From contig NZ_JBCDMW010000036.1 in assembly GCF_038433155.1 (NCBI RefSeq), positions 3,751 to 67,750 on the forward strand: a DNA stretch of 64,000 bases. The letters run 5' to 3'. Both the position numbers and the translations under genes were made by a program. Below the pieces are notes generated by a model that worked only from the letters and a program-made list of their open reading frames with translations, searched no databases and was not told the origin of the DNA. Shown here one piece after another: positions 43,940-52,994 of this stretch. Origin of the DNA: Luteococcus sp038433155 (GTDB lineage: Bacteria; Actinomycetota; Actinomycetes; Propionibacteriales; Propionibacteriaceae). How positions within the stretch are numbered: position 1 is the first letter of the stretch; every line of letters starts with the position of its first letter.

Positions 43940-45729
43940 CCTCCACCCCCATCACAGCCACGTCCCCTGCCGAGGTGCAGGCCTGGGACCACACCGTGGA
44001 CCTGCTGGTGCTGGGCACCGGCGCCGCCGGGCTGTCCGCGTCGCTGACCGCCGCAGCCGCCGGGCTGCGGGTGCTGACACTGGAGAAGACCGACTGGATC
44101 GGCGGCACCACCGCCTATTCGGCCGGGACCTGCTGGGTGCCGAACAATCGCTTCCAGCGCGAGGCCGGCAATACCGACGATGCCGAACGCGCCACCCGCT
44201 ACCTGGACACCCTGATCGGCGACAAGTCTCCGCGGGAACTGCGGCAGGCCTATCTGGACAATGCCCCCCGGATGCTGGAGCACCTTGCAGGCCTGGGCGT
44301 GCGCTTCCTGCCGTCCCCGTCCGTCGTCGACTACCACTCCGAACTACCCGAGACGGGACAGACCGGCCGGGCGCTTGAACCCGAACCCTTCGACGGGCGG
44401 CTGCTGGGCCCGGTGAACTTCCGCCACGTCCGCCGCCCCGTCCCGGAATTCGCGCTCTTTGGCGGGACGCTGATGGTGCGCCGGCCGGAAGTGTCGAAGC
44501 TGCTGGGCATGTTCACCGGCAAGCCGGGCCGCACCGCCCGAGGAGCCGCGACGGCGCTGGGGCTGGGCGTGCGCTGGGCGGCCGACCTGACCCGTTACCC
44601 ACGCGGCACCCGGCTGGTGATGGGCAATGGGCTGGTGGCGCGTTTGTACCACGAGTTCCTGCAGCGCGACGGTGAGGTGTGGCGCAATGCCCGCACCACC
44701 GAGCTGATCCGCGACGAGCAGGGCCGGGTCACCGGGGCCGTGGTCGAGCACCAGGGCCGGGTTCTGCGCATCCACGCCGAACGTGGCGTCGTGCTGGCCG
44801 CGGGTGGCTTTGCCCAGAGCCCCGAGCTGCGCGCGCAGTACCTCCCGCAGCCCACGCCGCAGTTCAGCCGTGCCTGCGAGGGTGCCACGGGCGACACCCT
44901 GCAGCTGGCCACCGCCGTCGGTGCCTCGTCGGGAACGGACAATGGCGAGAATGCCCTGTGGTTCCCCAGCTCGATCGGCACCCGCGCGGACGGGTCCACC
45001 GCCGTCTTCCCGCACATCTGGGACCGGGCCAAGCCGGGCCTGATCGCGGTCAACAGCGCCGGGCAACGCTTCGTCGATGAGTCCGTCTCCTACCACCGCT
45101 TCGTCCGGGCCATGTACGAGTCGCACCAGACGGCGCCCACCATCCCGGCCTGGTTGGTGGTGGATTCCCGGGCCCTGTCCCGCTACGGGCTGGGCATGGT
45201 GGTCACCCCGCGGCTGCCGCAGAAGCTGCTGGAGGGCTACATCCGGCAGGGCTACCTGCATCGCGGTCGGACGCTGCGGGAGTTGGCGGAGAGCATCGGT
45301 GTGGATGCCGATGGGCTGGAGGCCACCGTCGAACGCTGGAATGGTTTTGCCGCCACAGGGAAGGACGAGGACTTCGGCAAGGGCGAACTGCTCTTCGGCC
45401 GGGTGGCCGGGGACCCGGAGCATGAACCGAACCCGAACATCGGCCCGGTCTCCAAGGCACCCTTCTACGCCATCGCGGTGGTGCCCACGCCGCTGGCGAC
45501 GGCCTTCGGTATTCGCACCAACGGCCGGGCCCAGGTGCTCGACGAGCAGGACCAGCCAATCCCCGGGCTGTACGCGGCGGGCAATGACGCCGCCAGCCCG
45601 ATGGGCTCCGAGTACCCCGGAGCCGGGGCCCAGGTGGGCGCCGGGCTCACCTTCGGCTGGCTTGCCGCGCTGCATGCCGCCGGTGTCGACGACCCAACTG
45701 AGCAATCCCAGACCGGAGGAAGGTCATGA
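43936..45729 (+). CDS. KstD-like flavoprotein dehydrogenase C
   Basis: 597 residues. DLLVLGTGAAGLSASLTAAA (about 18-37) binds FAD; IGGTTAYSAGTCWVPNN follows, and the C-terminus has LYAAGNDAASPMGSEYPGAG with VGAGLTFGWLAALHA. The overall length and motifs match flavoproteins B and D. Start and stop both overlap neighbours by 4 bases, so it is made with the TIM-barrel protein and the shikimate dehydrogenase. Probable role: dehydrogenation of a ring next to a keto group. Confidence 0.83.
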   Translation: MTSTPITATSPAEVQAWDHTVDLLVLGTGAAGLSASLTAAAAGLRVLTLEKTDWIGGTTAYSAGTCWVPNNRFQREAGNTDDAERATRYLDTLIGDKSPRELRQAYLDNAPRMLEHLAGLGVRFLPSPSVVDYHSELPETGQTGRALEPEPFDGRLLGPVNFRHVRRPVPEFALFGGTLMVRRPEVSKLLGMFTGKPGRTARGAATALGLGVRWAADLTRYPRGTRLVMGNGLVARLYHEFLQRDGEVWRNARTTELIRDEQGRVTGAVVEHQGRVLRIHAERGVVLAAGGFAQSPELRAQYLPQPTPQFSRACEGATGDTLQLATAVGASSGTDNGENALWFPSSIGTRADGSTAVFPHIWDRAKPGLIAVNSAGQRFVDESVSYHRFVRAMYESHQTAPTIPAWLVVDSRALSRYGLGMVVTPRLPQKLLEGYIRQGYLHRGRTLRELAESIGVDADGLEATVERWNGFAATGKDEDFGKGELLFGRVAGDPEHEPNPNIGPVSKAPFYAIAVVPTPLATAFGIRTNGRAQVLDEQDQPIPGLYAAGNDAASPMGSEYPGAGAQVGAGLTFGWLAALHAAGVDDPTEQSQTGGRS

Positions 45730-46577
45730 CCACCACCAGCAAGCTCGCCGGCCTGATCGGGCTGGGGATCGGCCCGTCGATGACCCCCCACCTGCATGAG
45801 TCCGAGGGCGAGCGGCAGGGCTTCCACTATGTCTACCGGCTGCTCGATCTGGACGAGCGGGGCATCACCCCGGAGCGGGTGGGTGAGCTGGTGCGTGCCG
45901 CCCAGCTGGCGGGCTATGACGGGCTGAACATCACCTACCCGGTGAAGCAGGTGGTGATGGCCGAGCTGGACGCCCTGTCACCGGAGGCCGAGGCGATCGG
46001 CGCGGTGAACACCGTCGTCTTCACCGCCGAGGGCGCCGTCGGGCACAACACCGACGCGACGGGTTATGCCGCCGGTTTCCGACGCGGCCTGCCCGATGCC
46101 CCGATGGATCTGGTGGTACAGATGGGGGCTGGTGGAGCGGGCTCCGCCGTCGCCCATGCCCTCGTGGGGCTGGGCGCCCGGCAACTGGTGATCGTGGATG
46201 TGGACCCGGTTCGGGCGCAGGCGCTGGCCGAGCGCACCGCCGCCACCGCTGGGGGTGATGTGCGAGCCGCCGCTCCCGGCGAGGTGGCCGAGCTGCTGGC
46301 GCGGGCCAGCGGTGTGGTGAACTGCACGCCCGTCGGTTCCGCCAAGCTCCCGGGGACCCCCTTCGACACCGCCGCCCTGCACCCCGGCCTGTGGGTCTCC
46401 GACGTGGTCTACCGACCGCTGCGCACCCAGTTGATCCTGGATGCCGAGGCCGCGGGCTGCCGGGTGCTGCCGGGCAGCGGGATGGCGGTGGGTCAGGCCG
46501 TCGACGCATTCCGTCTGATCACCGGCCACGAGCCGGATGCCGACGCGATGGCCGCCGAACTCGTCGGCCTGGTCTGA
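45726..46577 (+). CDS. Shikimate/quinate dehydrogenase homologue
   Basis: 283 residues. N-terminal substrate domain with GLGIGPSMTPHLHE and the NITYPVK motif (Asn68, catalytic Lys74), the NTDATGY segment with its Asp, and a Rossmann motif MGAGGAGSAVAHAL fit the AroE/QsuD group. The place in a catabolic operon with a ShiA-like carrier points to oxidation of shikimate or quinate rather than biosynthesis. It is the last gene of the plus-strand operon and ends 10 bases from the convergent IclR gene. Confidence 0.88.
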   Translation: MTTTSKLAGLIGLGIGPSMTPHLHESEGERQGFHYVYRLLDLDERGITPERVGELVRAAQLAGYDGLNITYPVKQVVMAELDALSPEAEAIGAVNTVVFTAEGAVGHNTDATGYAAGFRRGLPDAPMDLVVQMGAGGAGSAVAHALVGLGARQLVIVDVDPVRAQALAERTAATAGGDVRAAAPGEVAELLARASGVVNCTPVGSAKLPGTPFDTAALHPGLWVSDVVYRPLRTQLILDAEAAGCRVLPGSGMAVGQAVDAFRLITGHEPDADAMAAELVGLV

Positions 46578-46587
46578 GACCAGACCT

Positions 46588-47337
46588 TCAGCCGGCCCGC
46601 ATCCGCTCAGTGATCCCCCGGGCCGCGGCCTGCAGCACCGGAACGGTGCGGGCCGCGTCGGTCTCCCCCACCGGCACGACGATCCCCAGCCCGGCGATCA
46701 CTTGCCCGTCGGGGCCCTCCACTGGAACCGCCAGCCCGGTGGAGGGCCCCACCAGCAGTCCCGCCGCCTCGGCATACCCCTGCTGGCGCACCGCGGCCAG
46801 CACCCGACGAAGCTGCGTCGGGTCGGTGGGCGTCTTCGGGGTGTAGCGGGTGAACCGCGACCCCAGCCAGGCTTCCTGGACGGCCGACGGTTGATGGGCC
46901 ATCAACACCAACCCGGCGGAGCTGGCGTGCGCGGGCAGCCGCCCCGCCACCGTGGCCAGGTTCACCGCCGAACTACGGGCCAGCGCCCGGTCCACGTAGA
47001 GCACGTCGTGCCGGTCCAGCACCCCCAACAGGGCGTGCGCGCGCAGCACCCGTCGCAGGTCATCCAGGTGCGGCCGGGCCGCCTCACGCAGGGCCAGAGC
47101 GGACGAACTCCGGGTGGTCAGCTCCCACAGCCGCAGCCCCACCTGCACCTCGCGCCCCACGCGGTCCAGCAGACCAGAGGCCACCAGTTCATCCACCAGT
47201 CGGTAGGTGGTGCTGGACGGCAGACTGGTGCGCCGCGCCAGCTCCGCCACGGGCAGGGACGGGGTGTTGCCGTCGAAGGCCTCCAGGATGCGCACGATCC
47301 GTTCCAGCATCGATTCGCCCGACGATGAGTTCGCCAT
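46588..47337 (-). CDS. IclR-family regulator 2
   Basis: 249 residues. Winged helix LPVAELARRTSLPSSTTYRL (about 28-47) and an IclR effector domain (RLPAHASSAGLVLMAHQP; the late LAVPVEGPDGQVIAGLGIVV). It is encoded 12 bases after the flavoprotein D gene on the minus strand, so the two form an operon and the regulator probably controls its own promoter at the 49152 dyad. It may also act on the lig operon upstream. Confidence 0.9.
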   Translation of the reverse strand: MANSSSGESMLERIVRILEAFDGNTPSLPVAELARRTSLPSSTTYRLVDELVASGLLDRVGREVQVGLRLWELTTRSSSALALREAARPHLDDLRRVLRAHALLGVLDRHDVLYVDRALARSSAVNLATVAGRLPAHASSAGLVLMAHQPSAVQEAWLGSRFTRYTPKTPTDPTQLRRVLAAVRQQGYAEAAGLLVGPSTGLAVPVEGPDGQVIAGLGIVVPVGETDAARTVPVLQAAARGITERMRAG

Positions 47338-47349
47338 GGCCCGCCCTCC

Positions 47350-49080
47350 TCATGTCGGCATTGGCTGCCCGGACCATTCTCCCCTGCCGCGCTCCGCGGC
47401 GTGCGCGGCAATGTCGCGGCCAATCCGATAGCCGAAAACCAGCGCCGGCCCGACGTGCGCCCCGTAGCCGGGGTAGCCGCCGCCGAAGACGCTGACCGCG
47501 GCGCTGCCCGCGGCGTACAGACCGGGAACCGGCCGGCCTCCCTCGTCGAGCACCTCGCTGCGGGAGTTGACCGCCAGACCGGCATAGGTGCCAAGATCGC
47601 CCATCATCACCCGGACGGCGTACCACGGCGCCTTGGTCAGCGGGGCCAGGTTGGGGTTCGGCCGGTGCTCCAGGTCACCCTTGAAATTGTGGTACTGCAA
47701 GGAGCCGCGCCCGAAGGCGGGGTCTTCGCCCCGCGCGGCCCCCTGGTTGAATTCCTCGATGGTCCGGCGCAGGCTCTGCGGATCGACGTCGATCTGCCCT
47801 GCCAGGGCCTCCACTGTGGTGGCGCGGCGCAAGTAGCCCTCCTTCTGGAAGATCGCAGGAGGGAAGGGCCACGGCTTGGCATAGCCGATGCCGTACTTCC
47901 GCATCGCCGTGGCGTCGGCAATGATCCAGACATAGGTGCGGTCCCGCTCCGCGTCATTCTTGATCATCTCGATGCCGTAGTCGTGGTAGGACAGTGACTC
48001 GTTTGCAAAACGGCGCCCGGTGCGGTCCACCGCGATCAGTCCGGGCAGCCCGAAGGCCCGCAGATGGGGGAAGTAGGTCTGCTTGCGCCGCACCAGGGTG
48101 TGGAAGGGGGTGATGGGCCCCCACGACGCGGGTTGGTGCGGTGAATCGTCGATGTACCCGCCCAAGGGTTCGGCCAGACGCAGGGCGCTGCCATCGTGCC
48201 CGATCGTCGGGGTGACGTGGTCGTCGCCGTCCGGATCGTGCTGGAAGTAGCGCCGCCGCAGCTCCGCATTGCCACCGAAACCGCCGCAGGCCAGCACCAC
48301 TCCCAGCCGGGCCCCCACCCGGCCAGCGTGCCCGCCGGACAGCTCCGCCCCCACCACCACTCCTCGCTCGTCAGTCAGCAAGCGTTCCGCCCGGGTACCG
48401 GTCCACATCCGAATGCCTGCTTCCCTGGCCGCCGCGAAGATCCAGGTCATCAGCGCATTGCCGTTGGTGCGCGTCCAGGCCCGCCGGGCCAGCAGGGTCT
48501 GGCCCCAGGCTGTGAGCACATTGCGGGCGGCATAAGCAAAGTTGCCGACGCTCTGGTTGGCCTTGACCATCCGGGCGATGTCGGTGCCAATCTCAGGCAT
48601 GTAGCCAAAGACGGTGTAGGGCATCAGATAGGGCTGCACCCGCAGCCGATCTTCGCCCAGCATGCGCGCGTCGGCTCGCTCAAAGGTGACGGCCCGGCCC
48701 TTCTCCATCGCCCCCGGTGCGTCCATCTGGTAGTCGGGGGACATGGCCCCGTAGACAATCCGGACGCCCTGCCGCTCATAGAAGTTCAGGGCCTCCGGAA
48801 TGCTGTCCAGGAAGGCATCCACCGGCTCCTCTCGGTAGCCGTGGCCAGCCAGCGCCTTGATGTAGGCCTTGGCCTGGTCCCGGCTGTCCTGCGGCTCGGC
48901 CCCCTTGTTGCCGGGTACCCATCCCCAACCACCGCAGATGGCCGTCGTCCCACCCAGATGGCGTTCCTGTTCCACCACGAGCACGGAGTGACCCTGCTCC
49001 GCGGCCTTGAGCGCCGCCCCCATGCCGGCCGCCCCGGAGCCGATCACCAGGACGTCGGTACGGATCGGGGTGCTGGTCAT
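47350..49080 (-). CDS. KstD-like flavoprotein dehydrogenase D
   Basis: 576 residues. FAD motif DVLVIGSGAAGMGAALKAAE (9-28) and GGTTAICGGWGWVPGNKG follow the pattern of flavoproteins B and C; the C-terminus has VPGLYAAGSAAVSVFGGGYP and VGPALVFGYRIGRDI. ATG 49080 has GAAGGAG upstream and is preferred to the in-frame ATG at 49272. It is followed directly by IclR regulator 2. The gap 49081-49294 separates it from the lig operon and holds a hairpin and an operator. Confidence 0.83.
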   Translation of the reverse strand: MTSTPIRTDVLVIGSGAAGMGAALKAAEQGHSVLVVEQERHLGGTTAICGGWGWVPGNKGAEPQDSRDQAKAYIKALAGHGYREEPVDAFLDSIPEALNFYERQGVRIVYGAMSPDYQMDAPGAMEKGRAVTFERADARMLGEDRLRVQPYLMPYTVFGYMPEIGTDIARMVKANQSVGNFAYAARNVLTAWGQTLLARRAWTRTNGNALMTWIFAAAREAGIRMWTGTRAERLLTDERGVVVGAELSGGHAGRVGARLGVVLACGGFGGNAELRRRYFQHDPDGDDHVTPTIGHDGSALRLAEPLGGYIDDSPHQPASWGPITPFHTLVRRKQTYFPHLRAFGLPGLIAVDRTGRRFANESLSYHDYGIEMIKNDAERDRTYVWIIADATAMRKYGIGYAKPWPFPPAIFQKEGYLRRATTVEALAGQIDVDPQSLRRTIEEFNQGAARGEDPAFGRGSLQYHNFKGDLEHRPNPNLAPLTKAPWYAVRVMMGDLGTYAGLAVNSRSEVLDEGGRPVPGLYAAGSAAVSVFGGGYPGYGAHVGPALVFGYRIGRDIAAHAAERGRGEWSGQPMPT

Positions 49081-49151
49081 GGCGTCTCCTTCAATGAGGT
49101 CGGTGGGGTGTGCACAAGACTCCCCTGCCATCACCAGCGAGACAGCAGCGT

Positions 49152-49168
49152 TTCCCGATGAACGGGAT
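49152..49168. promoter_or_regulatory. Operator upstream of flavoprotein D and IclR 2
   Basis: TTCCCGATGAACGGGAT is a near-perfect dyad with core CCGATGAACGG, about 70 bases before the ATG at 49080 (minus strand). It is the third copy of the core also found at 24601 and 37195. Confidence 0.6.
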
Positions 49169-49241
49169 ACCGTTGCGCTCCTCGTCTCCGCTGCGGTGAT
49201 TCCGGCCGTCGAGGCTGGGTGTTGGGTGGCGAGACGCAGTA

Positions 49242-49269
49242 ATCCCCGGGCCAGCTTCGGCCCGGGGAT
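49242..49269 (-). terminator. Terminator at the end of the lig operon
   Basis: An 11-bp perfect stem (ATCCCCGGGCC / GGCCCGGGGAT, loop AGCTTC) lies 26 bases downstream of the ligAB stop on the minus strand. There is no strong T-run. Confidence 0.72.
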
Positions 49270-49294
49270 CACGCATCGTTCTCAGCAGCCTGAC

Positions 49295-50611
49295 TCAGCT
49301 GGCCGAGCCCGACGGGTTGTCCAGCACCAGGTGCCCGACGGCGGTGTTGGAGGCGGGCACGTGGTAGAAGCGGTGCCGCACCGACGGGTGCTCGCCGCCG
49401 AACTGGTCGTCCATCGCGCCGCGGGCGATCAGCCACATCACCAGCTCGATGCCCTCGCTGCCGGCCTCATCGACGTAGTCCAGGTGCGGCCATTCGGTCA
49501 GGCCCATCGGATCCTCGATCAGCATGTCCAGGAAGGCGTTGTCCCATTCCCGGTTGATCAGGCCCGCGCGGGGGCCCTGCAACTGGTGGCTCATGCCGCC
49601 GGTGCCCCAGATCTGCACATTGAGCTCATCACCCTGCCAGGTGTCCAGCGCACGGCGCAGCGCCTTGCCCAGCTCGTAGCAGCGACGGCCGGACGGGACG
49701 GGGTACTGCACCACGTTGACCGCCAGCGGAATCACCTTGCAGGGCCACTTCTCCACGTCGCCGAAGAGCAGGCTGAGCGGCACGGTCAGCCCGTGGTCCA
49801 CCACCATCTCGTTGACCAGGGTGAGATCGAAGTCGTCCTGGATCATCGACTGCGCCAGGTGCGCGGCCAGCTCGGGGTAGCCCTCCACATCCGGCACGGG
49901 ACGGGGGCCGTAGCCCTCGTCGGCCACCGGGTAGTGCGCGCCGGTGCCCAGCACGAAGGTGGGGATCAGCGACGAGTCGAAGGCGGTCGCGTGGTCGTTG
50001 TAGACCAGGATCACCACGTCGGGAGTGTTGTCCTTCATCCACTCCCGGGAGGCGACATAGCCGTCGAAGACCTTCTTCCAGTAGGGCTCCTCGGTCTTGC
50101 CCAGGTCCATCGCCGCGCCGATCGCCGGCACGTGCGAGGTGAAGACGGTCGACGTGATCCGGGCCTTGGCATCGGGATTCAGCGTCTCCGCCTTGACCCG
50201 GGGCGCCGGCGGGGTCCAGCCGTCCAGGTCCTTCAGCCGGACCCCTTCGGGGCGACGGCCACCGCTGGCCATCATGTCCCGATAGGCCGCCTCGGACATG
50301 CCGGTCATGGAGCCGGCCATCTGCTGGAAGCTCAGCCCATGGGTGGCGCCGATCTTGCTCAGGAAGTAGATGTTGCCGCCCTCGGCCATCATCGCGTTCA
50401 GGTCCATGTCCAGCACGGCCTGCTTCTGCTTCTCGTTCAGCGGCCATTCGTCCAGGTAGGCCCGCTGGTCGGCCAAGAAGCGTTCCCGGTTCTCCGGCTT
50501 CATCAGGGACATGGAGAACTGGTTCAGGTGGTATCCCTTGCGGGCCTGCTCCGCGTCAAAGATGATCGTGCCCGGGACGTCCAGATAGGGACGATCTGGG
50601 TTGGTGCTCAT
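49295..50611 (-). CDS. ligAB: Protocatechuate 4,5-dioxygenase, alpha and beta fused
   Basis: 438 residues in one chain. Residues 1-125 correspond to the small alpha subunit LigA (DVPGTIIFDAEQARKGYHLN; LSKIGATHGLSFQQMAGSMT); residues 150-435 to the catalytic beta subunit LigB, with iron ligands His160 (FTSHVPAIG) and His207 (YNDHATAF), catalytic His342 (GGMSHQL) and a Glu in GSEGIELVMWL (about 386-389). It opens protocatechuate between C4 and C5 with O2. A fused form is known from Arthrobacter keyseri PcmA. ATG 50611 has GAAGGGA upstream. Last gene of the lig operon. Confidence 0.93.
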   Translation of the reverse strand: MSTNPDRPYLDVPGTIIFDAEQARKGYHLNQFSMSLMKPENRERFLADQRAYLDEWPLNEKQKQAVLDMDLNAMMAEGGNIYFLSKIGATHGLSFQQMAGSMTGMSEAAYRDMMASGGRRPEGVRLKDLDGWTPPAPRVKAETLNPDAKARITSTVFTSHVPAIGAAMDLGKTEEPYWKKVFDGYVASREWMKDNTPDVVILVYNDHATAFDSSLIPTFVLGTGAHYPVADEGYGPRPVPDVEGYPELAAHLAQSMIQDDFDLTLVNEMVVDHGLTVPLSLLFGDVEKWPCKVIPLAVNVVQYPVPSGRRCYELGKALRRALDTWQGDELNVQIWGTGGMSHQLQGPRAGLINREWDNAFLDMLIEDPMGLTEWPHLDYVDEAGSEGIELVMWLIARGAMDDQFGGEHPSVRHRFYHVPASNTAVGHLVLDNPSGSAS

Positions 50612-50630
50612 GGTCTTTCCCTTCGGTTGG

Positions 50631-51650
50631 TCAGGCCTGGCCGACGTCATCGCCGACGCCATGACGGTGCTCTGCGGTGGGCTTGCCGAGCTCGGCGGAC
50701 TGGTCTCCCAGCGCCTCCTCGGGCCAGTACAGCCGCATCGGGTTGTCCACCAGGAGCCTGCGCTGCAGGTCCTCGGTGGGGGCGATGTGGGGGATGAAGT
50801 CCACCAGCAACCCGTCGTCGGGCATGTGGTCCTTCAGGTTGGGGTGCGGCCAGTCGGTGCCCCACAGCACGCGATCCGGGAATTCCTGCACCACCCGACG
50901 GGCAAAGGGCACGACGTCGGTGTAGGCCTGCCGCTCACCGTCCAGCGCCTTGGGGCCGGTCACCGACAGCCGCTCGGGGCAGCTCACCTTGGACCAGATG
51001 TTGCCGTTCTCCCGCAGCAGCTTCAGGAAGAGTGCGAATTCGGACCCGTCCACATCCTTGGTCACGTCGGGCCGGCCCATGTGGTCGACGACGACGGTGG
51101 TGGGGATGGAGCTGAAGAAGTCGTACAGATCCGGCAGGTCGGCGGCCTCGAAGTAGATCACCACATGCCACCCCAGCGGGGCGATCTTCTCCACGATGGT
51201 GCCCAGCGCGTCGGTGGGCACGGCGTCGACCAGGCGCTTGACGAAGTTGAACCGCACACCGCGCACCCCGGCATCGTGCAATTCCTGCAGCTCCTCGGCG
51301 GTGACGTCGGGCTTCACCGTCGCGACGCCCCGGGCCCGGCCCTCGCTGCGCCGCACGGCGTCCACCATGGCGCGGTTGTCGGCACCGTGGCAGGTGGCCT
51401 GGACGATCACATTGCGACTGAAGCCCAGCTGGTCGCGCAGGGCGAAGAGTTGGTCGGCCGAGGCATCGCAGGGGGTGTACTTGCGCTGGGGCGCATAGGG
51501 GAACTGTTCCCCCGGCCCGAAGACGTGGCAGTGGGCATCCACGGCACCGTCCGGCAGCCGGAAGGCGGGCGTGCTGGGACCCTCGTACCAGTCCAGCCAG
51601 CCGTCGGTCTTGGTGAACTCGCCCGTCGTGGGCTTCTGCTGCTGGGTCAT
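50631..51650 (-). CDS. ligI: 2-Pyrone-4,6-dicarboxylate hydrolase
   Basis: 339 residues, amidohydrolase fold. The first-strand motif AHCHVFGPG (His40, His42) is the LigI form of HxH; DHMGRPD and the late GTDWPHPN (Asp general base) are present. It hydrolyses 2-pyrone-4,6-dicarboxylate to 4-oxalomesaconate. It begins 2 bases after the pobA stop and ends 19 bases before ligAB. A C-terminal tail of about 20 polar residues is longer than usual. Confidence 0.93.
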   Translation of the reverse strand: MTQQQKPTTGEFTKTDGWLDWYEGPSTPAFRLPDGAVDAHCHVFGPGEQFPYAPQRKYTPCDASADQLFALRDQLGFSRNVIVQATCHGADNRAMVDAVRRSEGRARGVATVKPDVTAEELQELHDAGVRGVRFNFVKRLVDAVPTDALGTIVEKIAPLGWHVVIYFEAADLPDLYDFFSSIPTTVVVDHMGRPDVTKDVDGSEFALFLKLLRENGNIWSKVSCPERLSVTGPKALDGERQAYTDVVPFARRVVQEFPDRVLWGTDWPHPNLKDHMPDDGLLVDFIPHIAPTEDLQRRLLVDNPMRLYWPEEALGDQSAELGKPTAEHRHGVGDDVGQA

Positions 51651-51652
51651 GG

Positions 51653-52864
51653 TCAGTCCTCCATCAGTTCAGGCAGGTCGTAGGGCCAGCCGGTGTAGCA
51701 CTCGGCCAGGTAGCTCATGGTCTTGGGCGAGGAGATCACCGATTCCAGCTCGCCCAGCTGGCGCTTGTTGTCGAAGGGTTCGGCGTCGGCCTGGGTGTGC
51801 AGCATCTGGGTCATCCAGTAGGAGAAGTTCTGGGACTTCCAGACCCGCTTCAGCGCCCGCTCGGAGTAGGTGTCCAGCTGCGCGGTGGAGCCGGTGCGAG
51901 CCCACTCCACCAGCGCGGGGGCCAGCAGGGCGACGTCGCCGAAGGCCAGGTTGAGGCCCTTGGCGCCGGTGGGCGGGACGGTGTGCGAGGCGTCGCCGGC
52001 CAGGTAGAGCTTGCCGTACTGCATCGGCTCCTGGACGAAGGAGCGGAAGGGCAGGATCACCTTCTCGAAGATCTCGCCACGCTTGAGCTTGAGGCCGTCG
52101 GGGCCGGCGACGATGGCATCCAGGTGGTCCCAGATCCGCTGCTCGTCCCAGTCGTCCACATTCTCATCCGGCGAGCACTGGAAGTACATCCGCTGCACCT
52201 CCGGGGTGCGCTGGCTGATCAGGGCAAAGCCCAGGTCCGAGCGGCAGTAGATCAGCTCGTCGGAGCTGAACGGAGCCTTGGCCAGAATCCCGAACCAGGC
52301 AAAGGGATAGCGCTTGGTGTACTTGACCCGCTTGACCTCCGGGATCAGGTCGCGACACTTGGAGCGGGAGCCATCGGCGCCCACCACGATCTCGCAGTGG
52401 ATCTCCTTGGCGACGCCGTCGGCATCGGTGAAGGAGATCACCGGGGAGTCGGTGTCGATTCCGCTCACCTGGGTGTCGGAAATCCCGAAGCGCACATCGC
52501 CACCGTCGCGCCGGCGGGCGGCCGCCAGGTCCACGAAGACCTCGTTCTGCGGGTAGAGCCACACGGTCTGGCCCAGCAGTTCCTTGAAGTCGATGTGGTG
52601 GTTCTCGCCGTTGAAGCGCAGGTAGATGCCGCTGTGCTCGTAGCCCTCGGTCAGCACCCGGCCACCGACGCCGGTGTCGGTCAGCATCCGCACGCTGCCA
52701 GCCTCCAGGATGCCGGCGCGATGGGTGTTGGCAATCACGTCGTGCTCACGATTGTCCAGCACCACATTGTCGACGCCCTCCTTCGCCAACAGGTGCGAGA
52801 GCATCAGCCCCGCGGGACCTGCCCCGACGATTCCGACGCGCGTTGTGATGACTTCCTTGTCCAT
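51653..52864 (-). CDS. pobA: 4-Hydroxybenzoate 3-monooxygenase
   Basis: 403 residues. FAD motif GAGPAG (14-19), the middle DG motif VVGADGSRS and the GDASHTVPPTGAKGLNLAFG flavin/substrate segment are those of PobA. It hydroxylates 4-hydroxybenzoate to protocatechuate with NAD(P)H and O2, which links the cre-like genes to the ring-cleavage genes. ATG 52864 follows AGGAGAA. The 130-base gap upstream, to the aldo/keto reductase, contains a small hairpin and may carry its own promoter. Confidence 0.93.
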   Translation of the reverse strand: MDKEVITTRVGIVGAGPAGLMLSHLLAKEGVDNVVLDNREHDVIANTHRAGILEAGSVRMLTDTGVGGRVLTEGYEHSGIYLRFNGENHHIDFKELLGQTVWLYPQNEVFVDLAAARRRDGGDVRFGISDTQVSGIDTDSPVISFTDADGVAKEIHCEIVVGADGSRSKCRDLIPEVKRVKYTKRYPFAWFGILAKAPFSSDELIYCRSDLGFALISQRTPEVQRMYFQCSPDENVDDWDEQRIWDHLDAIVAGPDGLKLKRGEIFEKVILPFRSFVQEPMQYGKLYLAGDASHTVPPTGAKGLNLAFGDVALLAPALVEWARTGSTAQLDTYSERALKRVWKSQNFSYWMTQMLHTQADAEPFDNKRQLGELESVISSPKTMSYLAECYTGWPYDLPELMED

Positions 52865-52994
52865 GGCGCTGTTCTCCTGATCTGTGCAATGAGTGGCGGC
52901 TCGGAGGAGCCGGTTTTGGGTGTGCTGGTCCGCGTCACGGCGCGGGAGCGTCGCGACGGGGGATACGTTCGGTTGTCTGGTGCGGGGGTGATGC

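Noticed and set aside
45726..46577. Biosynthetic aroE
   Set aside because: It is the last gene of a catabolic operon with a ShiA-like carrier; a catabolic shikimate/quinate dehydrogenase is more likely.
52890..52920. Terminator between the aldo/keto reductase and pobA
   Set aside because: The small GGCTC/GAGCC hairpin has its T-rich side on the plus strand, the wrong direction for the operon.
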